Shown here: piece after piece, positions 35,344 to 45,593 of the stretch
How positions within the stretch are numbered: the stretch's first letter is position 1
Layout of the letters: each line of letters opens with the position of its first letter
Assembly (NCBI GenBank): GCA_903904855.1
Contig: CAIVEH010000028.1
Span: forward strand, 1-46,902
Length of the DNA: 46,902 bases
Direction: 5' to 3'
From: an uncultured Bacteroidota bacterium
GTDB taxonomy: Bacteria > Bacteroidota > Bacteroidia > Chitinophagales > Chitinophagaceae
Program-made: the position numbers and the translations under genes
The notes under the pieces: model-generated
Database searches by the model: none
The model's input: only the letters and a program-made list of their open reading frames with translations
What the model was told of the DNA's origin: nothing

Positions 35344-37578
35344 ATGAGTGCAATTATTAAAACCTTTCCTGTTACCGGTATGCATTGTGCTGCATGTGCA
35401 CTTAATATTGAGCAGGCTCTAAAAAAACAGAAAGGAGTAATAAAAGCAGGAGTGAATTTTGCCAATAATACAGCGCTGCTGGAGTATGATACGGATAATG
35501 CCAATCTGGAAAACATAAAAAAAGAGGTAAAAGCTGCAGGATATGATTTGTTGATAGCCGATGATGAAAATACTCCCGAAAAAATCCAGGAACGTAACAG
35601 AATGAATTACATGGCGCTGAGGCTTAAAACAACCTGGGCAATTGTATTCTCAATTCCGCTGGTAGTTATAAGTATGCTGGCAATGAATATGCCTTATGCC
35701 AATTACATAATGTGGGCCCTTGCCACACCAGTAGTGGCAATATTTGGCAGGCAGTTTTTCATTGGGGCCTGGATGCAGGCCCGCCGCTTCACCGCCAATA
35801 TGGATACCCTTGTTGCTGTTAGTACAGGTATAGCTTACCTGTTCAGTGTTTTCAACGTACTTAATCCTGAATTCTGGACAGATCGCGAAATGGAGCCCCA
35901 TGTATATTTCGAAGCCTCGGCCGGTGTTATTGCCTTCATTCTTTTGGGTAAACTGTTGGAAGAACGGGCCAGGGCCAATACCTCGGTTGCAATACAAAAA
36001 CTCATTGGACTGCAACCTGATTGGGTAACCCGTGTAAAAGAAAATCAGGAAGAAGAATACATCTCCATAAAAGAAGTAAAGGTCAATGACCTGATAGTGG
36101 TAAAACCAGGAGAAAAAATTGCAGTGGATGGCATGGTGGTTGATGGCAGTTCGTGGGTAGATGAAAGTATGCTGACCGGCGAACCAATGCCTGCTGAAAA
36201 AAAACAAGGTGATAAAGTAACCGGTGGCACAATCAATAATAATGGCAGTTTTACCTTCAGAGCAGAGAAAGTTGGCAGCAATACCCTACTGGCCCATATT
36301 ATCCGCAAGGTGCAGGAAGCCCAGGGTAGCAAGGCACCGGTGCAAAAGCTGGTGGATAAGATTGCGGGGATTTTCGTACCTGTAGTCATAGGTTGTGCAA
36401 TTCTCAGCTTTGTACTATGGCTGATACTGGGCGGCGAAGATGGCTTTTATCATGGGTTGATGGCTTTTGTAACAGTGCTTGTTATAGCCTGCCCATGTGC
36501 ACTGGGCCTGGCTACACCTACTGCTATTATAGCTGGCGTTGGTAAGGGCGCCGAGAATGGCATACTCATTAAAGATGCAGAAAGCCTGGAAACAGCCCAC
36601 AAAATAACCGCTGTGGTGCTCGACAAAACCGGCACACTCACCGAAGGCAAACCACTGGTAATAGATGTGGCATGGAAGGAAGGAGCCGATGCAGCAATGC
36701 TGTCTTCTGTCCTCTTCAGCCTGGAGCAGAAATCACAGCATCCGCTGGCTGCTGCTATCACAACATTCTTTTCAGAATTGGGTACCCCCCCGGTAAATAT
36801 CCGCTCGTTCGAAAGTATTACCGGAAGCGGCATTACAGGGCTTTATGCAGGCAATCTCTATTTTGCGGGAAACAACAAATTGCTGACTGCCATGAATATC
36901 AAAGTTTCAGAAAAGCTGGCGATACAAACGCAAACCTGGCTCAGTGAAGCACGCACGGTGGTATGGCTTACTGACCATGCCAATGCACTTGCTGCTATTG
37001 CTATTGCCGATAAAATAAAAAGGGAGGCAGGTATGGCAGTGGGAATTTTACAGCACATGGGCATCTCTGTTTTCATGCTTACCGGAGATAGCGTGCAGAC
37101 TGCTACGCTCATAGCTAAAGAGGCCGGGATACCTGATTTTAAAGCCGAATGCACACCCAACGACAAATCGGAGTATATAAAAGAATTGCAAGGTCTTGGC
37201 TGGAAAGTAGCCATGGCAGGAGATGGCATCAACGACAGCCAGGCGCTGGCACAGGCTGATATCAGTATTGCGATGGGCCGAGGCACTGATGTAGCAATTG
37301 AGGTTGCTAAAATGACTCTTATCTCCTCAGATCTTACACTTATTCCCCGGGCAATAGATTTATCCCGCCGCACAGTCCATGTTATCCGACAGAACCTGTT
37401 CTGGGCATTCATCTACAATATAATCGGTATCCCTTTGGCTGCAGGCATTCTTTACCCTGTCAATGGTTTTCTGCTCAATCCTATGCTGGCAGGTGCAGCA
37501 ATGGCCCTAAGTTCTGTATCAGTAGTAAGCAACAGCCTCCGGCTGAAATGGAGCAAACTGGCTGTATCTGAAATGTAA
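35344..37578 (+). CDS. copA: Copper-translocating P1B-type ATPase
   Basis: This pump exports Cu(I) from the cytoplasm at the cost of ATP. The 744-residue product has one N-terminal HMA metal-binding domain with GMHCAAC (Cys15, Cys18), the actuator motif [11 protein letters not shown], the membrane metal site Cys383-Pro384-Cys385 (ACPCALG), the phosphorylation motif DKTGTLTEG (Asp427), SQHPLAAA, and [11 protein letters not shown] in the hinge. All are intact, and CPC points to copper or silver. No chaperone, regulator or other copper gene is beside it; the direct repeat just upstream may be its operator. Confidence 0.95.
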   Translation: MSAIIKTFPVTGMHCAACALNIEQALKKQKGVIKAGVNFANNTALLEYDTDNANLENIKKEVKAAGYDLLIADDENTPEKIQERNRMNYMALRLKTTWAIVFSIPLVVISMLAMNMPYANYIMWALATPVVAIFGRQFFIGAWMQARRFTANMDTLVAVSTGIAYLFSVFNVLNPEFWTDREMEPHVYFEASAGVIAFILLGKLLEERARANTSVAIQKLIGLQPDWVTRVKENQEEEYISIKEVKVNDLIVVKPGEKIAVDGMVVDGSSWVDESMLTGEPMPAEKKQGDKVTGGTINNNGSFTFRAEKVGSNTLLAHIIRKVQEAQGSKAPVQKLVDKIAGIFVPVVIGCAILSFVLWLILGGEDGFYHGLMAFVTVLVIACPCALGLATPTAIIAGVGKGAENGILIKDAESLETAHKITAVVLDKTGTLTEGKPLVIDVAWKEGADAAMLSSVLFSLEQKSQHPLAAAITTFFSELGTPPVNIRSFESITGSGITGLYAGNLYFAGNNKLLTAMNIKVSEKLAIQTQTWLSEARTVVWLTDHANALAAIAIADKIKREAGMAVGILQHMGISVFMLTGDSVQTATLIAKEAGIPDFKAECTPNDKSEYIKELQGLGWKVAMAGDGINDSQALAQADISIAMGRGTDVAIEVAKMTLISSDLTLIPRAIDLSRRTVHVIRQNLFWAFIYNIIGIPLAAGILYPVNGFLLNPMLAGAAMALSSVSVVSNSLRLKWSKLAVSEM

Positions 37579-37749
37579 ACCCTGTGACATATTCATCGGC
37601 ATCATATTATGCGCTCATTATCATTAACAACGCCACTGCTATCTCTTATCGTTTTGTGTGAATTAATAGTCGCGAAACTCACTACCGAGGTAAAGCATAA
37701 TAATTCATTTTAAGTGCATTAACCACTTTTATCTCTAACCCTGCTAAAC

Positions 37750-37757
37750 TATCTTTG
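37750..37757 (+). promoter_or_regulatory. Putative -7 promoter box for pcm
   Basis: TATCTTTG matches TAnnTTTG exactly and lies just 4 bases before the ATG at 37762. Either pcm has an almost leaderless mRNA or translation begins at the next ATG (37795). Confidence 0.4.
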
Positions 37758-37761
37758 CCCT

Positions 37762-38433
37762 ATGCTCCACAGCCTGCCAAGAGAAGACAATTATATGCAT
37801 AAGGGAATGAGAAAACAACTCGTTCAGATACTTCGCGACAAAGGCATAAAGGATGAGAATGTACTTGCCGCAATTGAACGAGTACCCAGGCATTTTTTTC
37901 TGGATCCGGCTTTCGAGCGCCAGTCCTACGAAGACAGGGCCTTCCCTATTACAGCCGGCCAAACCATTTCACAACCTTATACTGTTGCTTTCCAAACCCA
38001 GCTGCTCGACATAAAGAAATTCGATAAAGTACTTGAAATAGGCACGGGCAGCGCATACCAGGCCTGCGTATTGGCCGAGTTGGGTATTACTTTATATACC
38101 ATAGAACGGCAACGTGCATTATATGATCATGTGGGCCAGTTTATGCTGATAAAAAAATACCCCAACATCAAGCGTTTCTATGGTGATGGTTTCGAAGGGC
38201 TCCCCTCTTTTGCACCTTTCGATAAGATTATCATTACCTGTGGCGCACCATTTGTTCCACCCAAACTGCTGACCCAACTAAAACCAGGTGGCATAATGGT
38301 AGTTCCGGTAGGTGATGAAGGCAAGCAAAAAATGTTGCGCATTACCAAAGATAAAGTAGGCAATGTGACGGAAGAAGAAATGGGCAATTTTATGTTTGTA
38401 CCCATGCTCCAGGGCAAAAACCACACTAAATGA
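37762..38433 (+). CDS. pcm: Protein-L-isoaspartate O-methyltransferase
   Basis: This enzyme methylates isoaspartyl residues in damaged proteins using S-adenosylmethionine. The 223-residue product has the conserved order: REDNYMHKGMRKQL, VPRHFFLDPAF, YEDRAFPI, GQTISQPYTVA, the SAM site VLEIGTGSAYQACVLAEL, GDGFEGLPSFAPFDKIIITCGAP and LKPGGIMVVPVG. All are close to the family consensus. The ATG at 37762 includes the REDNY start seen in relatives; a second ATG at 37795 is possible because of the nearby promoter-like box. Confidence 0.95.
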   Translation: MLHSLPREDNYMHKGMRKQLVQILRDKGIKDENVLAAIERVPRHFFLDPAFERQSYEDRAFPITAGQTISQPYTVAFQTQLLDIKKFDKVLEIGTGSAYQACVLAELGITLYTIERQRALYDHVGQFMLIKKYPNIKRFYGDGFEGLPSFAPFDKIIITCGAPFVPPKLLTQLKPGGIMVVPVGDEGKQKMLRITKDKVGNVTEEEMGNFMFVPMLQGKNHTK

Positions 38434-38434
38434 C

Positions 38435-38456
38435 AAAGGCTGCAATAGCAGCCTTT
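38435..38456. terminator. Hairpin between convergent pcm and DUF1573 genes
   Basis: Perfect 9-bp stem AAAGGCTGC/GCAGCCTTT with a 4-base loop, directly after the pcm stop codon. Short A and T runs flank it, so it may terminate both transcripts weakly. Confidence 0.65.
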
Positions 38457-38478
38457 AAGTCAGAAATCTTAATAAGAA

Positions 38479-38907
38479 TTATTTCCCGTTAGGTTTCTTT
38501 ACATCATCACGGGCATCGCCTTTGATGTAGAGCGTATACCTTTTTTCGCCATGCGGTGTAATCGCATCACTTTGAATATAAACTTCCTTGTTAAAGATAC
38601 CTTTTTGTTCTTCAGTTTTCAGGCCTAGTTTTATCCAACCCTTACCACCCGGCATAACCGGTGTTTTGATCCATTCCACACCAGTACAACCACAGGAAGG
38701 CGTTACATTCATTACATTAAGCGGTCTTGTACCGGTATTCGTAAATTCAAAAGTTGTGAAAGCAACAGGGCCACGAGGAATGATACCGTAATCATGTGTA
38801 TCGCCACCCTCAAATTTAAACTGTGGACCATCTACTTTTTGCTGGGCAATTAACTGGCCTGAAACACCTAAGGTAAGGCAGAATAATGCGATCATTAATT
38901 TTCTCAT
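38479..38907 (-). CDS. DUF1573 secreted protein (third of three)
   Basis: The ATG at 38907 gives MRKLMIALF and a signal peptide ending LIAQ; an upstream in-frame ATG at 38955 would add 16 non-signal residues. The 142-residue product carries one DUF1573 Ig-like domain: THDYGIIPRGP, TTFEFTNTGTRPL, PSCGCTGVEW, GGKGWIKLG and the closing strands. The SCGCT motif is conserved across the family. Function is unknown; the fold resembles ASH/MSP-type beta sandwiches. Last of three tandem paralogues. Confidence 0.9.
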   Translation of the reverse strand: MRKLMIALFCLTLGVSGQLIAQQKVDGPQFKFEGGDTHDYGIIPRGPVAFTTFEFTNTGTRPLNVMNVTPSCGCTGVEWIKTPVMPGGKGWIKLGLKTEEQKGIFNKEVYIQSDAITPHGEKRYTLYIKGDARDDVKKPNGK

Positions 38908-38994
38908 ATCTGATATTTTATTTCTGAAAGTTGTTATTTTTAAAATAGTTGGCAACTGCCAACTATTTAATGTTATGAATCAGTTTAATCATAA

Positions 38995-39516
38995 TTATTT
39001 ATTACCAGCTGGTGGTGGAGCCATTTCAGGTTTAGCCTCTGCTGGCTTTGGTTTTACGTTCCCTGTAATGTGCAGTTTCATAGGATTCTGCTGCGCATTT
39101 GAGGTAATAAATACATCTTTATTGATCATTCCCACACGACCGGTAGTGTTATAGGTTACATGAATAACCCCCTTATGATTGGGAAGAATCGGATCTTTGG
39201 GAAACGAAGGAACCGTACAGCCACATGAACCATGAGCTTCACTGATAATGATTGGCTTTTTACCAACATTTTTAAATTCAAAATCAGTTTCAGCCAAAGG
39301 CCCTTCCATAACATCGCCATAATCATGGGTCTCTTCCTTGAATTTAAATTTTCCAGCCTTAGGGTCTACAACGGGAGCGGCAGTTGCACCATTTGCTTGT
39401 GGTGTAGCAGCTGCTGCAGTGGGAACCGGACTCACTGAAGTTGGCACCTTATTCTGTGCCTGCACCGATGCAGCATAAAGGCTCAAACAGAAAATTGATA
39501 CAATTATTTTTTTCAT
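38995..39516 (-). CDS. DUF1573 secreted protein (second of three)
   Basis: The 173-residue product has a signal peptide (IIVSIFCLSLYAASVQAQ), an Ala/Thr-rich linker of about 30 residues, one DUF1573 domain (THDYGDVMEGPLAETDFEF, HGSCGCTVPSFPKDP, VIHVTYNTTGRVGM) and a Pro/Ala-rich tail. The linker could span from a partner or the peptidoglycan. It is separated by 87 bases from the next paralogue. Confidence 0.9.
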   Translation of the reverse strand: MKKIIVSIFCLSLYAASVQAQNKVPTSVSPVPTAAAATPQANGATAAPVVDPKAGKFKFKEETHDYGDVMEGPLAETDFEFKNVGKKPIIISEAHGSCGCTVPSFPKDPILPNHKGVIHVTYNTTGRVGMINKDVFITSNAQQNPMKLHITGNVKPKPAEAKPEMAPPPAGNK

Positions 39517-39753
39517 CAGATACTGTTGTTTTTTACCAGAAACACTCCGGTATATTATTAAATTGTGTTGGCAGGTTTTTACTTTCTGAACTGGAACTTC
39601 AATGTTATCAATATGCTACCATACCGCTCACAATTTAATTGCACTTTACAAGTTTACCTCTTAGTATTAACCAATTGCTTTTACACGAACCCTGACGAAT
39701 AATTGGTTTTACTACTTCAATAACCCACTGACTTGAAACTAACGAATTACGAC

Positions 39754-40266
39754 TTAATTAGTCTTTATCATAGATACATTCTCAGGCACAGATCCAGTAG
39801 GAGCCTTTTCAACTGTACCCTTGATTGTAAGTACCTTTGTACCAGCGTTCGACACTACTGTAATAGTTTTTGTAAACGGAGTAGGCTTTCCCTTGGTGTG
39901 GTAAGCCACATTGATAACGCCTGTGGCCCCGGGAGCTACCGGATCCTTCGAAAACTGAGGCACAGTGCAACCGCATGATGGCTGAGCCTTCTCAATGGTT
40001 ATTGGTTCGCTGCCGTTGTTCTTAAATGTAAACTCACAGGTGGCATCAGGGCCTTCCATAACCGTACCAAAATCGTGCGTGGCATCTGTAAAAGCCATAT
40101 CATCTGCTTTCAGATTAGTGGCTGGCTTGGGAAGTGCCAGATCACTGGGGACTGCTGATGTGGTAGAAATGGTTTGCTGTTCGCTTTCCTTGTTCTTTTT
40201 GTGCTGCCCGAATGTAATACTGGTGCACATCAACAACAATGCTACTGATAGAATCGTTTTTTTCAT
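39754..40266 (-). CDS. DUF1573 secreted protein (first of three)
   Basis: The 170-residue product has a signal peptide (ILSVALLLMCTSITFGQ), a charged linker, and a DUF1573 domain (ATHDFGTVMEGPDATCEFTF, PSCGCTVPQFSKDPVAPG, VAYHTKGKPTPF) with a short tail. It leads the three-gene row on the minus strand and is closest in sequence to the second copy. The 237-base gap to that copy contains no gene, so each may also have its own promoter. Confidence 0.9.
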   Translation of the reverse strand: MKKTILSVALLLMCTSITFGQHKKNKESEQQTISTTSAVPSDLALPKPATNLKADDMAFTDATHDFGTVMEGPDATCEFTFKNNGSEPITIEKAQPSCGCTVPQFSKDPVAPGATGVINVAYHTKGKPTPFTKTITVVSNAGTKVLTIKGTVEKAPTGSVPENVSMIKTN

Positions 40267-40797
40267 CTTTAACTGGATTTAGCTTTCTAAAAAATAATAG
40301 AATCAAATTTACGACCAAAATTTTATATCCTTAATTTTTTATTGTTAAAACCTTTAAAAACCTTCAGGCTCAAGGTTATTTTTAACTTTTAGTGCGCTTG
40401 AATTCGTATTTTCAAACATCAGTTATCCGATACAAATAATAAGAGATTTATTGCCCAGACATATTGCAGTCAATAGTATTCATAGGAGTAATAACTCACG
40501 TATAGAATATCTATCGAGCTTGCACAGTATAGGTCGGGATTTTTATTATCGACCTATACGGCGGCGGATTTGCAATCGCTTTAAGTCTTTGCCAGACCCT
40601 GTACTGAGCCTGCCGAAGCCTGTACTGAACTTGCCGAAGTATAAAATTTTCAAAAACAATAAGTAAACCTCAGAAAATATAAAAATTGTGCTGAAAAATT
40701 TATAAAAAGGTTTGTTTTTAAAAAGATTTTGCAAAAATCAGGAGAGTTTTGACAAAATAAAATGTAAATATCTACCCCTCTTTCTACTCCACCCATC
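40267..40797. other. Intergenic region with repeats, no gene
   Basis: It holds a perfect 10-bp hairpin GTATAGGTCG/CGACCTATAC (40527-40536 with 40550-40559) and the segment GCGGATTTGCAATC (40564-40577), which is identical to 11135-11148. A tandem 21-base repeat follows at 40598-40639. The rest is AT-rich without a plausible open frame. Confidence 0.6.
40598..40639. repeat. Two tandem copies of a dispersed 21-base repeat
   Basis: Copies at 40598-40618 and 40619-40639 differ at two positions and share the core CTGAnCnTGCCGAAG. A third copy lies in the other repeat-rich gap at about 11923-11938. This is the common 'cactgagcttgccgaagtg' type intergenic repeat of Bacteroidetes genomes. Confidence 0.75.
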
Positions 40798-41943
40798 TCA
40801 CCCTTTCCCTGCCGGATAATAATGACGGTAAGCCGCTTCAATAAACCCATTTCCCAATACAGATAGATTAATTGCTGTATACATAATCACAACACAATCT
40901 GTATTATCAATGGCACCAATCCAGTCCGATTCCAATACAGCATGATCCCCCGCCCTGCTGCCATCCGACAACAGAATACTGAACCATTGCCACACTTGCC
41001 AGTTGGTATTGGTATTGTCCATTATGCCATCATTGATCCAGATAGGCAGAAAACTATCCCCTACATAAATAACTCTTGGTTTTACTACTCCCGCAACAGT
41101 GGAAAATGTAACCTCAGGATAACTGAAAACCTCCGTAGTTATAGGGTATATAAGGTTCAAAGACCTGGCTATATCATCATCCGATGCCCTTGGTTCGGTA
41201 GTATGAACAATATTTTTCCAAACAGGATGTACCATTTTTATGCCTCTGAGCTGCTCCATATACCTTATCAGGCTGTCGGCAGCCAAATAGGAACCATATA
41301 CCGACCAATGCACTCCCTGTTTAGGATAAAGCAATTCCTTCGAATCCTTTTTCAATGCACAAAACCAACCATTAAAATCTATCTGATTGATATGAAGTGA
41401 ATCGCCTGTTCTCAGGTAAGTGGCAAGATTATCAGTTGTCCGAATTGGCTGCTTCATGTCTTCCGGAAAAAACTCAGGATACATATACTCTTTAGCCGGA
41501 GCATGAATCAGGATAAGTGATTTACCAAGGCCGGCCAGAGTATCACTTATAGCCTTGAGCATAACCATCTTTTTCAAAACCGAATCATAGCCTATATAAT
41601 CTCCGCCATAATAACTGTTGATATAACTATCCATATACAAATTATGGCCTTTTCCTTCCACCGCCTTCCATGTATGCAATACACCAAACAAGTTGTATTC
41701 GAACTGATTATTTAGCCGTATCAGATCGGGCCGGAAACCCATTCCCTCATCAAGATATTTACCTTTCTTAACCTGATAAGTACCAGCCATCCAGTCTTTC
41801 CAGGCAAAATCAGCATCCTTTGCCGGGGGCGGATAATTATACAATTCACCACTTTTCACAACCGATAACAATTGTTGCAGTGAGGGTATAAATAATATCA
41901 AAATAACAGAAAATAAAAGGCAGCTTTTTACTTTAGGCTCCAT
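40798..41943 (-). CDS. AlgX/AlgJ-like SGNH acetyltransferase subunit
   Basis: The 381-residue product has an N-terminal membrane anchor (LLFSVILILFIPSLQQLL) and an SGNH/AlgX-type periplasmic domain: GYDSVLKKMVML, LILIHAPAKEYMYPEF, KQGVHWSVYGSYLAAD and the nucleophile motif VGDSF. Such proteins transfer acetyl groups to exopolysaccharide using an acetyl donor passed through the membrane by an AlgI-like partner, which is the next gene upstream, three bases away. No alginate synthase gene is seen, so the acceptor polysaccharide is unknown. Confidence 0.82.
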   Translation of the reverse strand: MEPKVKSCLLFSVILILFIPSLQQLLSVVKSGELYNYPPPAKDADFAWKDWMAGTYQVKKGKYLDEGMGFRPDLIRLNNQFEYNLFGVLHTWKAVEGKGHNLYMDSYINSYYGGDYIGYDSVLKKMVMLKAISDTLAGLGKSLILIHAPAKEYMYPEFFPEDMKQPIRTTDNLATYLRTGDSLHINQIDFNGWFCALKKDSKELLYPKQGVHWSVYGSYLAADSLIRYMEQLRGIKMVHPVWKNIVHTTEPRASDDDIARSLNLIYPITTEVFSYPEVTFSTVAGVVKPRVIYVGDSFLPIWINDGIMDNTNTNWQVWQWFSILLSDGSRAGDHAVLESDWIGAIDNTDCVVIMYTAINLSVLGNGFIEAAYRHYYPAGKG

Positions 41944-41946
41944 TTT

Positions 41947-43371
41947 CTAAAATCTGAAATAGATAAAAGGATTGAAAGTGGAAACGGTTATCCGACCGGC
42001 ACAAATGATCAGCAATAGAATTGTTACAAACGACATGACGAAGTGCATTTTTAGTGAATAATCGGAATAAAATATTTTCTGATGTATCCGCTCACCCCAC
42101 TTCGTTATCGTGAAAAAAGAAAAGAAAATAGCCAGGGCCAGCATAACCACATTTTCCCGGTTGGGCTGCCAGTAAGTTTTATCGGGTTGCCAGGTAAACA
42201 TACGCTGGAGATAGGAAAGTGAGCTTTGCAATTGCTCTGTGCGGAAGAATACCCAGCCAACAAGTACTACAATAAATGTATAAATAAAGGAAGCCTTGCC
42301 CAGTTTTGACAGCCACTTACCTAAAAATAAACGTTCCAATACAAGGAAAAGACCGTGATACGCCCCCCAGATTATAAAGCCCCATGCAGCGCCGTGCCAT
42401 AAACCCGAAGCAAGAAATACCAGCCACAAATTGAAATACAGGCGCATTTTGCTGTTTACCCGGTTTCCACCTAATGGTATATAAAGATAATTGCGCATCC
42501 ATGCTCCAAGCGTTATATGCCACCGCCGCCAGAAATCAGTAATCGAGACTGCCGTATACGGATTATTAAAATTCTCCGGAAACCGGAAACCCATCATCAG
42601 CCCCAGCCCGATGGCCATATCTGAATAACCGGAAAAGTCGAAATATATCTGAAAGGTATAATTAAGCGCCCCAAACCACGCCGCCGATGTAGTTAACTGG
42701 TCAGGATGAGAACTGAATACCACTTCGGCTGTTACACCAAGCACATTGGCAATTAATACTTTCTTGCCCAGACCAATAAAAAAACGATAAAGCCCCCGTA
42801 GCCTCAGTTCGTTACTCTCATTATTGATATGGTCATAAATCTGATCAGCAAATTCATGAAATCTGATAATAGGCCCTGCAATCAATTTGGGGAAAAGAAT
42901 GATGTATAACTGGTAATCCCAGAAATTTTTCAATGGTTTATGCACTCCCCTGTAAACATCAACAACATAAGTAAGTGTTTCGAAAGTATAAAACGAAATA
43001 CCTATAGGTAGTACCAGTTTTGTCCAGGAAAGGGTTTTAATTCCGAAATGCTGAAATAGGGTATTTACATTTTCCACAAAAAAATTACTGTACTTGAAAT
43101 AAACCAGCAATCCCAGGTTAATAAACAAAGAGAGACATAAAAGCAATTTCCGGGATAGTTTGTTTGTGGTTTGAGACATCAATCTTACCACATAAAAGTC
43201 AATAACCGTAGTACCCAGTATTACAAAAATAAATTGTGGCGCACCCCACGAATAGAAAAAAATGCTGCCACATAAAATTACTGCATTCTTATATTGCTTG
43301 TCTGCCCCGAAATAAATCAGAAAAAAGATAGGCAGAAAATAAAAAATAAAAACAATGCTGCTGAAAACCAT
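41947..43371 (-). CDS. MBOAT-family O-acyltransferase (AlgI-like)
   Basis: The 474-residue product is a polytopic membrane acyltransferase with many hydrophobic segments and typical MBOAT features: PIGISFYTFETLTYVVDVYRG, PKLIAGPIIR, FDFSGYSDMAIGLG, NFNNPYTAVSITDFWRRWH and the catalytic His in SGLWHGAAWGF. It moves acetyl groups across the membrane for O-acetylation of an extracellular polysaccharide. It lies three bases upstream of the AlgX-like gene and is its probable partner. Confidence 0.93.
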   Translation of the reverse strand: MVFSSIVFIFYFLPIFFLIYFGADKQYKNAVILCGSIFFYSWGAPQFIFVILGTTVIDFYVVRLMSQTTNKLSRKLLLCLSLFINLGLLVYFKYSNFFVENVNTLFQHFGIKTLSWTKLVLPIGISFYTFETLTYVVDVYRGVHKPLKNFWDYQLYIILFPKLIAGPIIRFHEFADQIYDHINNESNELRLRGLYRFFIGLGKKVLIANVLGVTAEVVFSSHPDQLTTSAAWFGALNYTFQIYFDFSGYSDMAIGLGLMMGFRFPENFNNPYTAVSITDFWRRWHITLGAWMRNYLYIPLGGNRVNSKMRLYFNLWLVFLASGLWHGAAWGFIIWGAYHGLFLVLERLFLGKWLSKLGKASFIYTFIVVLVGWVFFRTEQLQSSLSYLQRMFTWQPDKTYWQPNRENVVMLALAIFFSFFTITKWGERIHQKIFYSDYSLKMHFVMSFVTILLLIICAGRITVSTFNPFIYFRF

Positions 43372-43556
43372 TTTGCTAAGTTATAAATGTTTTCAAAAGT
43401 GCGGAAAAAATAAAACATCGCTTACCAGAAAAACTAAACCCATTTCAGTGTGAAAAAAGTTATTCTGCTATGTCAGAAATAAAGAAGGCAACATTATTGA
43501 TCGTACATTTGCGTTTTTTAACGGTTTTTGACAACCGATTATTTTTATTTGCTGAT

Positions 43557-44762
43557 ATGCTTAATACAATAGAATCCGCCTTAGAAGACCTGAAACTTGG
43601 GAAATTGCTGATAGTTGTGGATGATGAAGACAGGGAAAATGAGGGCGACTTTGTAACTGCCGCCAGGAATGTTACCCCCGAGATTATCAATTTTATGTCG
43701 AAATTCGGACGGGGATTGATTTGTGCGCCGCTAACTGAAAGCCGCTGTGCTGAGTTGCACCTCAACCTAATGGTGGAAAACAATACGGTGCTGCACCAAA
43801 CACCTTTTACAGTTTCTGTCGATCTTATTGGTAATGGCTGCACTACCGGCATCTCAGCCCCCGACAGGGCAAAAACCGTTCAGGCTCTGATTGATCCGGC
43901 CACTAAACCTGATGATCTTGGACGGCCAGGCCATATTTTCCCCTTGAGGGCAAAGGATGAAGGTGTGTTACGAAGAGCAGGCCATACTGAGGCTACTGTT
44001 GATCTTGCAAGACTTGCTGGTTTCGAACCAGCTGGTGTTCTGGTAGAGATAATGAACGACGATGGCACCATGGCCCGCCTGCCCGAACTGATGGAAATTG
44101 CAAAGAAATTCGATCTCAAGATCATTTCAATCAAAGATCTTATCCATTACCGGCTGCAAACCGAAACACTCATAAAAGAGGAAGTGCGGGTACATATGCC
44201 CACAAAATATGGCAATTTTGAATTGGTGGCTTTCAAGCAAACCAATACCGGTGAAACTCATCTGGCCCTGATAAAGGGCATTTGGGAAAAAGAGGAACCG
44301 GTTCTGGTCAGGGTGCATAGTTCTTGTTTCACCGGTGATATACTCCATTCCCTGCGATGCGATTGCGGCGATCAGCTGGTGGCTGCCATGGAAATGGTAG
44401 AAAAAGCTGGAAAAGGCATTGTGCTATATATGAATCAGGAAGGCCGTGGAATTGGCCTGTTCAATAAACTAAAAGCATACAAGCTACAGGAAGAAGGTAA
44501 GGATACAGTGGAGGCCAACCTTGCACTGGGATTCAAAACTGATCAGCGCGATTATGGCGTTGGTGCACAGATATTGCGCCACCTGGGTGTTTCAAAGATG
44601 AGACTTATGACCAATAACCCTAAAAAGCGTGCCGGGATAGTGGGTTATGGCCTTGAAATTGTAGATAATGTGCCAATTAAAATAAAACCCAATGAACACA
44701 ATGCTTTCTACCTGCAAACCAAGAGGGACAAAATGGGGCATGAAATTTTAAATTCAATTTAA
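43557..44762 (+). CDS. ribBA: Bifunctional DHBP synthase / GTP cyclohydrolase II
   Basis: This enzyme performs two first steps of riboflavin synthesis: 3,4-dihydroxy-2-butanone 4-phosphate formation (N-terminal half) and GTP ring opening (C-terminal half). The ATG at 43557 gives a normal 401-residue protein; an in-frame upstream ATG at 43470 would add 29 unusual residues. Motifs: [12 protein letters not shown] and [16 protein letters not shown] in the first half, and the zinc-binding [32 protein letters not shown] and GVGAQIL in the second. No FMN riboswitch was recognised upstream. Confidence 0.95.
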   Translation: MLNTIESALEDLKLGKLLIVVDDEDRENEGDFVTAARNVTPEIINFMSKFGRGLICAPLTESRCAELHLNLMVENNTVLHQTPFTVSVDLIGNGCTTGISAPDRAKTVQALIDPATKPDDLGRPGHIFPLRAKDEGVLRRAGHTEATVDLARLAGFEPAGVLVEIMNDDGTMARLPELMEIAKKFDLKIISIKDLIHYRLQTETLIKEEVRVHMPTKYGNFELVAFKQTNTGETHLALIKGIWEKEEPVLVRVHSSCFTGDILHSLRCDCGDQLVAAMEMVEKAGKGIVLYMNQEGRGIGLFNKLKAYKLQEEGKDTVEANLALGFKTDQRDYGVGAQILRHLGVSKMRLMTNNPKKRAGIVGYGLEIVDNVPIKIKPNEHNAFYLQTKRDKMGHEILNSI

Positions 44763-44791
44763 TTATTCGCACGCATTATCAATTTACCTCT

Positions 44792-45400
44792 ATGGAGTAC
44801 CAGCTTCAACTGGCAGATGAGAAAGTAAAACCCCATCAGATAACTACGTTACATCTGGTTTGTTCATTTGCTTTTTTGGGTGCAGGGGCTATAATAACCA
44901 TATACAATTATACCATTCCGGTTTGGGGCCTGGCATTATTATTGGTTGGTATTGCGTTGCTTGCTTTAACAATTTTCAGGAATAGCTGGGTTAATGACAA
45001 AAAAGTAAATCCCGCGCTCAGAATAATTGAACTGGTTATTGCAATAACCTTTACAGTTTATTCATTATTAATGCAATGGAAATTCCCTATTGTAATTTAT
45101 GGCGGATTAAGTGCTGCCCTCCTGTTTGCTCTTTTCTGGGAGCGCAAAGCAGGCAGTAAATTATATATATATGTAGATGATGATGGACTACGATTGCCTG
45201 TCGTACGTCGCAGGTTTATTCCGTGGAGCGAGGTTGAAGTAATTGTACTGAAGTACGGAACACTCACCATCAATTGCCTCGATAACCACCTTTTTCAATG
45301 GAGTGTTTCTGTACCTGAAATCAACGTTGATGCATTCGACGCTTTTTGCAGTACTAAAGTGGAAGAGAGCATAGAGAAGAGAAGAAATAATGAATGGTAG
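44792..45400 (+). CDS. Membrane protein of unknown function
   Basis: The 202-residue product has four membrane segments (about residues 20-40, 45-65, 76-93 and 98-115) and a soluble C-terminal domain of about 85 residues (KLYIYVDDDGLRLP, RRRFIPWSEVEVIVLKYGTLTIN). The last part looks like a PH-like or bPH-type beta domain seen in small membrane proteins, but I am not sure. It lies 29 bases after ribBA and may be cotranscribed. Confidence 0.75.
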   Translation: MEYQLQLADEKVKPHQITTLHLVCSFAFLGAGAIITIYNYTIPVWGLALLLVGIALLALTIFRNSWVNDKKVNPALRIIELVIAITFTVYSLLMQWKFPIVIYGGLSAALLFALFWERKAGSKLYIYVDDDGLRLPVVRRRFIPWSEVEVIVLKYGTLTINCLDNHLFQWSVSVPEINVDAFDAFCSTKVEESIEKRRNNEW

Positions 45401-45593
45401 TTAAATGATTTGGTGATAAATGAACTTCGACTTGATAAGCTTACAGCCTTAGGAGTATAATGTCCTTTTTTTCACCGTATCACAGTCAGGACAAAATATT
45501 TTACGTAATGTTGCGTTTAGTTAAATCAACAAAATTTTATACTGTAACATCAAATTTTCAAACAGACAACCTTTTTAAACCAAAACATTTTTT

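Noticed and set aside
35650-36207. 185-codon open frame antisense to copA, and a similar one at 36858-37412
   Set aside because: Both are opposite conserved P-type ATPase motifs and have no features of their own.
43372-43556. FMN riboswitch upstream of ribBA
   Set aside because: I looked for the conserved RFN core (such as AGGGCGGGG-type segments and the long paired stems) and saw none in this short AT-rich gap.
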